Source of the DNA: Enterococcus durans NBRC 100479 = LMG 10746 | Lineage (GTDB): Bacteria; Bacillota; Bacilli; Lactobacillales; Enterococcaceae | Length of the DNA: 64,000 nt | Direction: 5' to 3' | Assembly: GCF_001544215.1 (NCBI RefSeq) | Contig: NZ_BCQB01000002.1 | Coordinates: 49,760 to 113,759 of the forward strand | The notes under the pieces: model-generated | The model's database searches: none | Told to the model about the DNA's origin: nothing | The model's input: the letters and a program-made list of their open reading frames with translations, nothing else | Part shown: piece after piece, positions 38,287 through 46,632 of the stretch | How positions within the stretch are numbered: the stretch's first letter is position 1 | Layout: each line of letters starts with the position of its first letter | Program-made: the position numbers and the translations under genes

Positions 38287-38328
38287 AAGAGGGCAAGGAA
38301 AGTGATCAGCTTTTCTTGCCCTCTTTTT
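38287..38328 (+). terminator. tRNA-Leu terminator
   Basis: GAGGGCAAG...CTTGCCCTC with extra A-T pairs is followed by TTTTTT, immediately after the tRNA. Confidence 0.85.
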
Positions 38329-38467
38329 TGTTATAAAAAGTTCTTTTTGATTCTTTATTGTTTTCTCATAGGAGGAATACACGTCCCACCAAAAGAGCAA
38401 CCATGATTCTCTAAAAAATGTATAGGGAATCTTATAAAAAAACGTAATAGTATTTTCAGTTATCTAT

Positions 38468-38800
38468 CTACTTTCTGATAAATGTTGAATCTTCTTGAGG
38501 AATTCCATTTTCATCCGTTATATAGCGTTCTACTTTCATATGCAGATCATATTTTTCTCTCAGTTCAGCAATACGGGTCATCATAGGCGAATCATGATGA
38601 TGATCAATTGCGCGTTGATCCGTCCAACTGTCAATCAGAAGGACCGTTTCTTCATCATCCATAGGGAAAAAGTATTCATATTTAAGATTACCCTTTTCTG
38701 CACGAATCGCATCGACAGTCCCAGTTGAAATCATTTCTTTTGCAAATCTTTTTGCGTTGCCATTTTTGCCACTATAATAGATATTCACAGTAATCGCCAT
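38468..38800 (-). CDS. antibiotic biosynthesis monooxygenase (ABM) domain protein
   Basis: This 110-residue single-domain protein has the dimeric alpha+beta barrel pattern of quinol monooxygenase-like proteins (AITVNIYYSGKNGNAKRF, then LKYEYFFPMDDEETVLLIDSWTDQRAIDHH with the typical His-rich end of the strand). Such proteins handle quinones or haem-like compounds; no substrate is evident. The ATG at 38800 has GAGGAGG seven bases upstream. A strong promoter and an unusually structured leader of about 200 bases precede it. Confidence 0.82.
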   Translation of the reverse strand: MAITVNIYYSGKNGNAKRFAKEMISTGTVDAIRAEKGNLKYEYFFPMDDEETVLLIDSWTDQRAIDHHHDSPMMTRIAELREKYDLHMKVERYITDENGIPQEDSTFIRK

Positions 38801-38878
38801 TTTTCCGCCTCCTCACTTCTTATCTGAAATTCTTATAAGACTAAATCCTATGACTGAGTGGTATAAATTCCCTGAGCC

Positions 38879-38953
38879 AGCTGACTCCATAATGAGAACA
38901 CTTTGCAGCTAGACGGCAACTGTTGCAAAACAGGCACCTCTCACTATTCAGCT
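38879..38953 (-). ncRNA. candidate structured RNA in the leader of the ABM gene
   Basis: On the minus strand, AGCTGA-ATAGTGAG pairs with CTCATTAT-GGAG-TCAGCT (14 pairs with one bulge), and inside it TTTTGCA pairs with TGCAAAG. Together they form one tall hairpin. It lies between the promoter at 39010-39038 and the ABM start. It matches no riboswitch class I know; it could be a regulatory leader or a separate small RNA. Confidence 0.5.
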
Positions 38954-39009
38954 TACAGATAGAGTAAAAAATAAAAAACAGACCCAATAAAGTATAAGGT
39001 GATATAAAT

Positions 39010-39038
39010 ATCTTACCCGCACTTTTTGAGCCTGTCAA
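39010..39038 (-). promoter_or_regulatory. promoter of the structured leader / ABM gene
   Basis: TTGACA (39033-39038) and TAAGAT (39010-39015) are exactly 17 bases apart on the minus strand. They lie about 200 bases before the ABM start codon. Confidence 0.65.
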
Positions 39039-39077
39039 TTTTCATATGTAATGTATGGAGACAGTTTTACGACAAAT

Positions 39078-39105
39078 AAAAAAACCACCCCATAAGAGGT
39101 GGTTA
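39078..39105 (-). terminator. terminator of the cold shock gene
   Basis: AACCACCTCTTATGGGGTGGTT followed by TTTTTTT on the minus strand, 11 bases after the stop. Confidence 0.85.
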
Positions 39106-39115
39106 AAGTTCAACA

Positions 39116-39313
39116 TTATTTTACGATATTTACTGCTTGAGGGCCACGTTGACCATCTTCAATATCAAAAGTCACTGCTTGACCTTCGTCTAATGTTTTG
39201 AAACCTTCGCCTTGGATAGCTGAGAAATGTGCAAATACATCTTGTCCATCTTCACCAGTGATAAATCCAAAACCTTTGTCTGAGTTAAACCATTTTACTG
39301 TACCGTTATTCAT
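39116..39313 (-). CDS. cold shock protein, CspA family
   Basis: This 65-residue single-stranded nucleic acid-binding protein has the RNP1 motif [10 protein letters not shown] and RNP2 VFAHFSAIQ. It acts as an RNA chaperone or cold-shock protein. The ATG at 39313 has AGGAGG about seven bases upstream, and the long A/T-rich leader is usual for csp genes. It is monocistronic. Confidence 0.95.
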   Translation of the reverse strand: MNNGTVKWFNSDKGFGFITGEDGQDVFAHFSAIQGEGFKTLDEGQAVTFDIEDGQRGPQAVNIVK

Positions 39314-39493
39314 ATATATTTCCTCCTAATACGTATATCATACGTGTTTTGTTGCAATTAATATTACTTAGTAAAAGGAGTTTTTATAGTGTGAATATAT
39401 CGCTCAGATTACGTTTCAAATTAGATTACTTACTTAATATAGCATGGATATTCAAACAATGCAAGGATTATCTTCTATAAGTTCCACAAAATG

Positions 39494-39682
39494 TCAATTG
39501 ATCAATAATGGATCATACCTGTAGATGACCAATCTTACTGATATAACGACCTCATCATGTTCAGTAAAGCGTGGGACTGCCATGTAAGAAACGCGTTTAT
39601 AGGTAGCTTCGCTTTTTTTGATAACTTTTAATTCCCTCTCCCTATCCTCTTCATCTATAAAGAGAATTTCTCTCACTCGCAA
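39494..39682 (-). CDS. possible small protein, 62 aa
   Basis: This is an open frame from TTG 39682 with a GTG two codons later. The composition is charged at the N-terminus (DEEDRERELKVIKKSE) and strand-like at the C-terminus (VVISVRLVIYRYDP), which looks like a folded peptide rather than noise. I see no clear ribosome binding site, so the call is weak. Confidence 0.35.
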   Translation of the reverse strand: MRVREILFIDEEDRERELKVIKKSEATYKRVSYMAVPRFTEHDEVVISVRLVIYRYDPLLIN

Positions 39683-39769
39683 AAATTATATTATATAGAA
39701 GAAAATAGTCTAACCACATCCTTCTAGACGATACGTTTTCTATAAAAAAGCTATGTTCCTTACAATCAT

Positions 39770-40045
39770 CTATTTTGAATGATTTCTCTTTGGATACTTG
39801 CTTTTTTCGAAAATCACAGCAATTTTGGATTTACCTAAGACCGTATAATCCCTGACAACGAATTGATTTCGCTGGTTATAGTAGCCTTTCACATATAGCT
39901 TCATTCCCTCATCGACTTCTGCCAAGAAGTTTAGACTATGGGCAGCAATCAAACAGTTCACGTTATCTAAGGTAAAACGGATCAATGGACGAGCATTAAG
40001 TTTGAGTGTTCTGATTTTACTTACAGTTCCATATTTATGTTCCAT
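39770..40045 (-). CDS. conserved hypothetical protein, 91 aa
   Basis: This is a small soluble basic protein with alternating beta-type segments (KYGTVSKIRTLKL, IRFTLDNVNCLIAAH, LYVKGYYNQRNQFVVRDYTV) that look like an OB or S1-like fold with nucleic-acid-binding character. This is inference from pattern only. I start at ATG 40045, because AAGAGGTGA lies seven bases upstream; a GTG three codons earlier is inside that site. Confidence 0.65.
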   Translation of the reverse strand: MEHKYGTVSKIRTLKLNARPLIRFTLDNVNCLIAAHSLNFLAEVDEGMKLYVKGYYNQRNQFVVRDYTVLGKSKIAVIFEKSKYPKRNHSK

Positions 40046-40054
40046 TTTACTCAC

Positions 40055-40390
40055 CTCTTACAATAATTATACGAACACAAGTTCCCTTTTGCAAGAATTA
40101 TCTGCTAGTTACTTGATAAAAGTTTCTTGCTTTGTTCGAAACTTTTCACCTTCACCTATTAATCCTCCCTCTCAACTCTTATATGATCCACTCACCTTAT
40201 GCTTTGAGAATGCTTTTCTTATCGGGGTTACCATTGTTAGGGTACGATCAGCACACAAACTTTATTCGAAAAATAGCATATTTTTCAAATCAATTGCTCC
40301 ATCACTAAAATCCTCACAAGCAGTATTTTAGCCGTAGCCTCTAGATTCGTTTATAATGAACTTATTTCAGATAGGAGAGGAGAAATAACA
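40055..40390. other. intergenic region with the promoter of the DUF378 gene
   Basis: A TATAAT -10 element lies near 40351, with a GGAGAGG ribosome binding site just before 40391. I see no supported gene; an open frame at 40002-40331 is antisense to the neighbouring gene and lacks signals. Confidence 0.45.
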
Positions 40391-40600
40391 ATGAAAACAT
40401 TAGACGTAATTACTTTAACACTATTGATCGTTGGGGGATTGAATTGGTTATTGGTTGGGTTATTAGAATTTGATCTAGTTGCTACAATTGCTGGCGGTTC
40501 TACAACAATTTTAGCGAAAGTCATCTATATTGTCGTAGGTATTTGTGCTATTTATTGTTTGAAATTCTTTCCGCTACTTACAAACAGAGTCGAACTATAG
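40391..40600 (+). CDS. DUF378 family small membrane protein
   Basis: This 69-residue protein has two membrane helices (residues 6-24 and 42-60) with the family motif GGLNWLLVGLLEFDLVA. DUF378 proteins are widespread in Firmicutes and of unknown function. The ATG at 40391 has GGAGAGG upstream. It appears monocistronic and is followed by a 19-bp hairpin at 40649-40692. Confidence 0.88.
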   Translation: MKTLDVITLTLLIVGGLNWLLVGLLEFDLVATIAGGSTTILAKVIYIVVGICAIYCLKFFPLLTNRVEL

Positions 40601-40648
40601 ATCCATTCATATAAACAAAAGAGTGTAATAGAAACACTAAATAAATCG

Positions 40649-40692
40649 TAGAGGGTAAGATAAAAGTGATGTTGCTTTTATCTTACCCTCTA
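40649..40692. repeat. perfect 19-bp inverted repeat
   Basis: GTAGAGGGTAAGATAAAAG pairs perfectly with CTTTTATCTTACCCTCTAC around an eight-base loop (18-19 pairs). It lacks a T run on either strand, so it is not a standard terminator. It may protect or process the end of the DUF378 transcript. Confidence 0.6.
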
Positions 40693-41092
40693 CACTTAGT
40701 TAAACAGTGGTATCTATTTAAAAAGAAGCTACTATTTCTTAAGGATTAGAAATACAGATTTTTAGCGTTCTTTCTTATTTTTTGAAAATAAATCCTAAGG
40801 TATCGAACTCTGCTTTTTTATACTGATTCTCTAAAATCGGTGCAAATAATATAATTAACCTACCTATTTTACCTTTTCTTAATAGTTTGGCTTTGTGAAT
40901 TTCATAAATTTAGTTACTTGATTTAAAAGAAAAGAAAGCTTTTTCAATTACATATATTACTTCGTTTATTACAAAAAACGTAGGTTTGTCACAAAGTGTC
41001 ACGAAGCTATTACCTATGAAATATTTCCACGTGTTAAAGTAATCCTCGTTGAACACAACAAATACTTTTTAAAACGACGAAGGAGATTTTAC
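40693..41092. other. AT-rich upstream region of the LysM gene
   Basis: No gene is supported. A direct repeat TGTCAC-AAAG-TGTCAC at 40987-41002 lies about 90 bases before the LysM start and resembles a two-half-site regulator target. The ribosome binding site CGAAGGAGA is just before 41093. Confidence 0.4.
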
Positions 41093-41701
41093 ATGAAATC
41101 ACTTAAAACATTACTTTCAGGAACAACTTTGGCTGCCGGCGCTCTATTCTTTATGGGTACATCTGCACATGCGGACGAAGCTTATACCGTTCAATCAGGT
41201 GATACACTATCAACGATTTCTCAAAAATACGTTGGTGACAACTCCTTGATCCAAACTATTGCAGAACATAATTCGATTTCAAATATTAACCTGATCTATT
41301 CAGGTCAACAATTAACGATCCCTACAGGAGACCAAGCAGCAGTTGCAGAAACAACTTACTCTGCACCTCAAGAAACACAAGCACAACCAGCTGCCGCACC
41401 TGTCCAACAAGAAGCAGTTCAATCTGCTCCTGCAGAAGCAGCACAACCTGTTGTGACTGAAACTGCAGCACCAGCTGCAAGCACAAGCTCAGCGAAAGAA
41501 TGGATCGCTCAAAGAGAATCTAGCGGTTCTTACACAGCAACTAACGGCCGTTACATCGGACGTTACCAATTAGATGCTTCATACTTGAATGGTGACTACT
41601 CTGCTGCTAACCAAGAACGTGTAGCCGATCAATATGTTACTTCACGTTATGGTTCATGGGATGCTGCCCAAGCATTCTGGTTAGCTAACAGTTGGTACTA
41701 A
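41093..41701 (+). CDS. secreted LysM protein with transglycosylase-like C-terminus
   Basis: This 202-residue wall protein has a signal peptide (to about residue 27, ending SAHADEA). One LysM domain (YTVQSGDTLSTISQKYVGDN ... LIYSGQQLTIPT, residues 30-75) binds peptidoglycan. A long Ala/Gln/Pro linker follows, and then a C-terminal domain with the WIAQRESSGSYTATNGRYIGRYQLDASYL motif, in which the Glu is the likely catalytic residue by analogy with IsaA/SceD or Apf-type proteins. It starts at ATG 41093 with AAGGAGA upstream. It is highly expressed-looking (strong codon bias to Ala GCA/GCT). Confidence 0.88.
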   Translation: MKSLKTLLSGTTLAAGALFFMGTSAHADEAYTVQSGDTLSTISQKYVGDNSLIQTIAEHNSISNINLIYSGQQLTIPTGDQAAVAETTYSAPQETQAQPAAAPVQQEAVQSAPAEAAQPVVTETAAPAASTSSAKEWIAQRESSGSYTATNGRYIGRYQLDASYLNGDYSAANQERVADQYVTSRYGSWDAAQAFWLANSWY

Positions 41702-41717
41702 GAAGTACAAATAGAAA

Positions 41718-41761
41718 ATAAAAAAATTGGCGGGAATCCTTAGGTTTCAGCCAATTTTTTT
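41718..41761. terminator. bidirectional terminator between LysM and mobV
   Basis: AAAATTGGC and GCCAATTTTTTT arms enclose an 18-base loop. The hairpin overlaps the stop of the convergent relaxase gene. Confidence 0.7.
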
Positions 41762-42654
41762 GCGTATTTTTTTTGTTGAAACTTTGTTACTTTCTGATTG
41801 GGCTCTTGGGTAGAAAACAATTGCTTTTCCAATTGTTGGATATTGTTTTCAGCTTCTCGAATGACCTTCACTAAATAATTTTTTTCTGCTTTTAGTTGTT
41901 TTACTAAATATTCCAAATAATCATTTTCTTTTTGAAATTCTTCTATTGTTTTATTCTTTTTTCTCATAAACTTGCTCTGTGGATCTCGTTTATTCTGCTC
42001 TGGCTTTTTTATTCCAATTTCTGAGGGCAAAATAGATGTATTCACGATTTTGTCATAAAGCTGCTTGTATTCTAAACGCTGACTATTCGTATTTAAAGAA
42101 ATATGTGCTCTGGATGTGTTGTTTCCAGAAATTGCGGTCTTTTTTTGTTTGAGAATCATCTCAAGCTTCAAAGAAAGTTCAGTTTCCAACTCATTCTTTT
42201 TATATTTAGTGATCATTTGAGCAGAATTCAAACGTCCTTCTTTCATTGGAATCAGACTGATATGTAGATGTGGTTGCTCTTCATCAAAATGTACACTTGC
42301 ATAAATAATATTTGCTATACCATAAAATTTTTGAAATATCTGTACGACTTGTAAAAAGAATAATTTCATTTCTCTACTTGATAATTTTTGTAAAGAGTAC
42401 TCCTCGAACAAGACACGCCATTCAACCAAGACTGTCCAATTAGAACAGACTGACTTAGATGCAGATAGATGTGTCAACCAACGTTTAATGGCTTTCTTAT
42501 AGTTTATATTTTTTTTGTTCAAGACATCATAATTCAAAAGGGTCTTTTCAGAATGAACGATCAGTGACTCGCAAATTTCTCTTTGATTGTGTATTTGAAC
42601 CTTTTCTAATTCATAAAAACGATAATTTTTTCTTTCTAAACTAATTGGCTTGAT
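41740..42654 (-). CDS. MobV/Pre-type plasmid relaxase, start codon not canonical
   Basis: Mob/Pre enzymes nick oriT and initiate plasmid mobilisation. The conserved VHFDEEQPHLHISLIP segment carries the metal-binding histidines, and the family N-terminus VQIHNQRE ... SEKTLLNYDV is readable. The C-terminus is a coiled-coil. The frame only has TTG at 42537, which would delete the N-terminal motif. Translation continues in frame to 42654, where AGGAGGT is followed six bases later by ATC instead of ATG. No replication gene or oriT is obvious nearby, so this is a stranded or decaying relic of a plasmid or mobilisable element. Confidence 0.75.
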   Translation of the reverse strand: MKPISLERKNYRFYELEKVQIHNQREICESLIVHSEKTLLNYDVLNKKNINYKKAIKRWLTHLSASKSVCSNWTVLVEWRVLFEEYSLQKLSSREMKLFFLQVVQIFQKFYGIANIIYASVHFDEEQPHLHISLIPMKEGRLNSAQMITKYKKNELETELSLKLEMILKQKKTAISGNNTSRAHISLNTNSQRLEYKQLYDKIVNTSILPSEIGIKKPEQNKRDPQSKFMRKKNKTIEEFQKENDYLEYLVKQLKAEKNYLVKVIREAENNIQQLEKQLFSTQEPNQKVTKFQQKKYAKKLAET

Positions 42655-42767
42655 CTTCTTACCTCCTCTAACTCAAATTACTTATATACTTATTTTATGA
42701 AATGTCGATCTTAAAAACAAACCTATATCTTCCTACCTCTAGGTAAAAATATAAGCCGCCTTGCCAT

Positions 42768-42804
42768 AAAAAAGAGGACTTCTTCCCCAAAAGAAATCCT
42801 CTTT
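42768..42804 (-). terminator. terminator downstream of the 42880 gene
   Basis: AAAGAGGATTTCTTTTGGGGAAGAAGTCCTC-type hairpin with TTTTTT on the minus strand. It separates the membrane-protein gene from the relaxase gene. Confidence 0.8.
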
Positions 42805-42879
42805 AATCATTAGCCAAAATGAGCAATCAATGTGTACTAGCATTACCCCAAAGTCTATGCTACCCATTATTTTGAATCA

Positions 42880-43458
42880 TCAACTTACGATTATGGTTCC
42901 ATCAATCTTTGTTGTGTTGATCAATTCTTGTTTGTCGTACATTTTATAATAGATTTTTACAGTATGCTCCCCTTTATTCGGTATGTTTTCAAAAGGAACA
43001 GTGGCGATTCCATTATTTGGCGGTACTAACCCTGAAACGTACAATTTTTTCTGATTAGTAGCTAAATAATATTCTACTTGGATGTTGTACGCATTCTCTC
43101 GACTATTACGAATATCGACATTTGCTTTCCCGTTCTTGTCTACTTCAATCTCATGTTTTAATGTAATCCGAATATTGTCTTTATCTACTTCAGTTTGCAT
43201 CAATTTCAATAGATCGTCGTTGTTCAATTTAAAAATATTCTTGTCTAATTCTGGAAGTCCAGTAACGACCTTTGGGGGAGATTGATTAAAATAATAGTAT
43301 CCACCAACTCCGAGTGCGAAAAACAACACTATTAGAGCTATGAGGATATATGTTCTTTTTTTATTCTTGTCTTGTGTTGCATTGTTACTATGTGCTATTT
43401 TAAACACTCCCTTCTCTGTCGTTGCTGAAAGTTGCTGCTTTTGCTTTGATTTTTGCAA
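42880..43458 (-). CDS. membrane-anchored protein of the surface-protein locus
   Basis: This 192-residue protein has a basic cytoplasmic N-terminus of about 35 residues, a single membrane helix (ILIALIVLFFALGVGGYYYF) and an external domain with beta-strand pattern (ITLKHEIEVDKNGKANVDIRN, GEHTVKIYYKMYD). I recognise no named family. The orientation and content suggest a small extracellular partner for the surface proteins encoded just upstream. It is followed by its own terminator. Confidence 0.7.
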   Translation of the reverse strand: MQKSKQKQQLSATTEKGVFKIAHSNNATQDKNKKRTYILIALIVLFFALGVGGYYYFNQSPPKVVTGLPELDKNIFKLNNDDLLKLMQTEVDKDNIRITLKHEIEVDKNGKANVDIRNSRENAYNIQVEYYLATNQKKLYVSGLVPPNNGIATVPFENIPNKGEHTVKIYYKMYDKQELINTTKIDGTIIVS

Positions 43459-43602
43459 AAAGTGACATTTTTAAGTTGATGTTCATTTCGAGTAATCTTA
43501 CTGCTCTATCGACTCGTTGTTCACCTAAAAAATATGTGCGAAAACACCTGATCACGGGTTTCCAAAATAACTCTATACTATATTTAACTACTTGGCGTCA
43601 AC

Positions 43603-44205
43603 TCAATTTTTTAAAGCTGTAAAATTGAACGTCATTGTATAAGAAGGTTTGATGACTTCATCCGCTTTGAATCCTTCAGCGATCTTACCTTCGAATTTCA
43701 AATATTTACTTTGTCCCATACCGATAGTCGCTAAATGAGTCGGTGTATCTAAGAACTGTCCTGCAGCACTTTGTAAACGTACGCCTGCTTCATTGACTGG
43801 TGTAAAGAACAAGTCTTGTTTGACACCTGAATTTCCTGTTTCAGAAAAACTTGCTACTTCAACCTTCACATCACGTACTTTTGAATTATTGGTGATCGTA
43901 TATAGCGGAGATAAGATATCTGGAAGAATTTTTCCGTCTTCAGACATCGCATTCGCATAACGAACTGTTGTTGGAACAGTGATATCTACATATGTTTTAT
44001 CTTCTGGATCTACTGGCGTCCATTCTCCGACCCATCCAGAAACAGCAACGCTTGCATTGTCTTAACCTTTAATCGTTTGTCCTGGTGCAGGATCTGGTTG
44101 ACCAGGGATCCAACCTAGATCTTCTGCACTAGCATTCATCGTTCCGACAGCCAAGCCGCCTAGTAAAACAGACGATAAAAGAATCATACTTGTGAATTTT
44201 TTCAT
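43603..44205 (-). pseudogene. secreted surface protein gene with an internal stop
   Basis: The ATG at 44205 opens a signal peptide (FTSMILLSSVLLGGLAVG, ending NASAEDLG), and the frame reaches TAA at 44062-44064 (codon 48). The same frame then continues for another 153 codons (DNASVAVSGWVGEWTPVDP ... YTMTFNFTALKN) to 43603. One base change (such as AAA to TAA) explains it. The product would be a secreted WxL-locus-like protein of 200 residues. An internal restart at 43947 would lack the signal peptide. Confidence 0.85.
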
Positions 44206-44238
44206 TTTTCTTTTTTCTCTCCTTATTGAAATAGTGAA

Positions 44239-44598
44239 TTATTTCGTTCTGATAGCGATACCCACTTTGCCCCAACTGTCTTTTTCCCGATTCACAGTGA
44301 CGAACATCACTACCGAAAAAATAGAAAGCAGCAATCCGATTGCTAGAATATGACCTTGTTTTTTTACGCCAGTTTGTGGAAGATTTGCAGAAGAACCTGA
44401 ATCAGATGGTGGAATTGCTATAGTTGGTTTTTCTTTTGTTCCAGCGCCATTTCCTTGATTGTTTGAACTGACATCCCATGGTCCTATCGTTGCTTCGACA
44501 CGAACATTTTGTGTATCTGTGGCTTGCGCATGACAGTTTGTTGTAATACCTAAATTGATTAGTATAATACCTGTCAAAATATACAAAAATTTTTTTAT
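44239..44598 (-). CDS. small LPQTG surface protein, start codon ATA
   Basis: This is a sortase-anchored precursor of about 119 residues. It has a signal peptide (KKFLYILTGIILINLGI, cut near CHAQA), a short exposed domain, a Gly/Ser/Pro linker, then the sortase motif LPQTG, a hydrophobic helix and a basic tail. The signal peptide is only complete if translation begins at 44598. There GGAGGTGA is followed ten bases later by ATA, not ATG. The nearest standard start, TTG at 44586, would drop the lysines of the signal peptide. It lies 33 bases before the broken secreted-protein gene. Confidence 0.72.
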   Translation of the reverse strand: MKKFLYILTGIILINLGITTNCHAQATDTQNVRVEATIGPWDVSSNNQGNGAGTKEKPTIAIPPSDSGSSANLPQTGVKKQGHILAIGLLLSIFSVVMFVTVNREKDSWGKVGIAIRTK

Positions 44599-44805
44599 TT
44601 ATTCTTCACCTCCATTACTTAATGACGCAACTTCCACAGCTATAATTATGCTAAAAAGCGAAAAATAATTAAAACCAAGTTTTACCGATAGGTTGGTAAA
44701 TTGACGAAAAACTCACTTGAACATCCTGTTAAAAAATGTAAAAAGCGCTTCAAAAAAACGTCAGTCATCCAGATCATACTTACTCTCTCTTGAGTGTTCA
44801 TCTGT

Positions 44806-46278
44806 TCATACTCTGGCTCCTGCATTCAATTTAGTGTGATAATAATCAACTAATTTATTGATCACATCTTCATCAAGATAGTCTGAGATACCAATGGTAG
44901 GAATACCAAAATAGTCTTGCGAATAGATATCTGTTAAAATACAGTCGAACTTTTGCAAATAATCTTTTTGGATTCTCGTTGAAGGATTCATTATCTCTAT
45001 TTTGATATTGTGTCTAAAATAAAACTGGATTTCTTCTTTCAGCATCCTCATGTGATCATACGAACTATCCAATAAAAGGGCGACCTTTATGCTGACTTTG
45101 CTGGCTCTTACTTGGACCCATAACTCAGACCAGGAAGTAAGCAATTTAAAAACAGATTGATGGATCATTTCATCCAAATAAGAAAGAAACGGATTTCCTA
45201 ACGAAAAATAAATATCAAAGAACTCATCTCTTAATGCATTGATCAAATCTGGACTATCTCTCAACGTATTTTCAAAAAAATCTGCCTTCTTATTATGTAG
45301 GACGTAAGTTGGTCTGACAGCACTTAACGTAGTCCAATAAATATCATGAACAAGCTTATCTTTATTCTCGCAAAGGAGATGGAACTGTTCTTCTAGTAAA
45401 GTGATGACAGCTTTGATTTCATTTTTGATTGCTACAGAGTCAATGTCGATTCCTTCATAATCGAATCGTGCTGTGGGATGGATTGGTTGATAAAATTCAT
45501 AGAATAATTGTGGAAGATTCTCTTCTTTGATTTCTACATCAAATATATTATGTATATTGATAATCATTTTCTTTTTGTTTGATAGATGTGAAAAACTAAA
45601 CGGAGTAATATCTGAGGGCATCTTGTACCCTTGCTTCAAGCGGGTTAAGCAAACAAATAATTGGAATTTTATATTTCCTAAAAATAGATGATTGTCATTG
45701 TATACGATTGCCCAGATCATATTTTCTTTAATAAACAATTCAATGATATCTGAGATCAAATTGATTTCGTCTTTCTGGATCAACTTCTCAGGCAAACTAT
45801 ATTTTTCCGAAAAATAGACTGCAAAAAAATCCCGAATGTTCCCCTCATTACCGACAATTTCCAGTTGCTTGGTTATTTGAAAATCAAAAAAACGCAACTC
45901 GTGGTTGATACGGTTAATGACACGTGCCACCTGTGTTTCTGAAACATACAAGATGTCACTTAACTCTTCTTTAGAATGGACAATTCCAAAAAAAACTGTT
46001 TCTAAAAGTGTGTATTCTAAACTCTTTTCGAGTATCTTAGAATAAATAAATGACATTGGGGTCATCAGATCTTTCTTTAAAATGACACCTGATCGAAAAG
46101 AGGTTTCAATAGACAACGGAGCGATCATCTCATTCACTTGAGAAAGATCATTTCTGATCGTTTTCTCCGAGCTATCAGCTTTTTCTGCTAATTCAGAAGT
46201 CGTGATCCATTCTGTTTCCCAAAGTATCTCTAAAATATTTAATTGACGTTTCAAACGCCCGTCTAATATTTCTCTCAT
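44806..46278 (-). CDS. Mga-like transcriptional regulator
   Basis: This 490-residue regulator has an N-terminal HTH (RQLNILEILWETEWITTSELAEKADSSEKTIRNDLSQ), a second HTH_Mga region (LSDILYVSETQVARVINRINHEL) near residue 110, a PRD-like middle and a C-terminal EIIB-like domain ending in KVALLLDSSYDHMRML. Mga-type proteins in Gram-positive cocci activate surface-protein genes. It precedes the LPQTG locus on the same strand and is the best candidate controller. The ATG at 46278 has GGTGGAAG upstream. Confidence 0.88.
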   Translation of the reverse strand: MREILDGRLKRQLNILEILWETEWITTSELAEKADSSEKTIRNDLSQVNEMIAPLSIETSFRSGVILKKDLMTPMSFIYSKILEKSLEYTLLETVFFGIVHSKEELSDILYVSETQVARVINRINHELRFFDFQITKQLEIVGNEGNIRDFFAVYFSEKYSLPEKLIQKDEINLISDIIELFIKENMIWAIVYNDNHLFLGNIKFQLFVCLTRLKQGYKMPSDITPFSFSHLSNKKKMIINIHNIFDVEIKEENLPQLFYEFYQPIHPTARFDYEGIDIDSVAIKNEIKAVITLLEEQFHLLCENKDKLVHDIYWTTLSAVRPTYVLHNKKADFFENTLRDSPDLINALRDEFFDIYFSLGNPFLSYLDEMIHQSVFKLLTSWSELWVQVRASKVSIKVALLLDSSYDHMRMLKEEIQFYFRHNIKIEIMNPSTRIQKDYLQKFDCILTDIYSQDYFGIPTIGISDYLDEDVINKLVDYYHTKLNAGARV

Positions 46279-46542
46279 TTTTCTTCCACCTCTCGTCTTA
46301 ACGAAAAAACTCTTCTAAATAATTTTTAGCACAACCGCTCGCCTAAAAATAACCGTAATATACCGAGCGCTTGGTAAAATAACATTAGCAACGTTACATT
46401 TTAGTTTTTTCTATGTAAAGACTTCTTACATTTCCTAGTCGACCATTTATAAATAACTCCAATTGAGATTGCATTTTTTCATCTGTTTTTTTCAAATAAT
46501 AAAAATAGGATACATAAAAAATCGTGTCCAAGAAAAAAACTC

Positions 46543-46580
46543 AAAAAAATAGAGATAGGCCTGATTGAACGTATCTCTTT
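46543..46580 (-). terminator. terminator after the upstream Mga-like gene
   Basis: AGAGATA pairs with TATCTCT and is followed by ATTTTTTT on the minus strand, so the two regulators are separate units. Confidence 0.7.
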
Positions 46581-46632
46581 ATGTATCTTATTTATTCTTC
46601 TATTCCTCAAGACCTATGTCAAAAGTGTTGCT

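Noticed and set aside
38114..38296. 60-residue minus-strand frame
   Set aside because: It is the complement of tRNA-Leu(GAG) and its terminator, a common artefact.
38879..38953. Lysine riboswitch
   Set aside because: The AGAGGTGC string is reminiscent of it, but the element is far too short and lacks the other conserved helices; the neighbouring gene is unrelated.
38841..39038. 65-residue minus-strand frame
   Set aside because: It covers the promoter and hairpin leader of the ABM gene and has no ribosome binding site.
40002..40331. 109-residue plus-strand frame
   Set aside because: It begins antisense inside the 39770 gene, lacks a ribosome binding site and looks like translated intergenic sequence.
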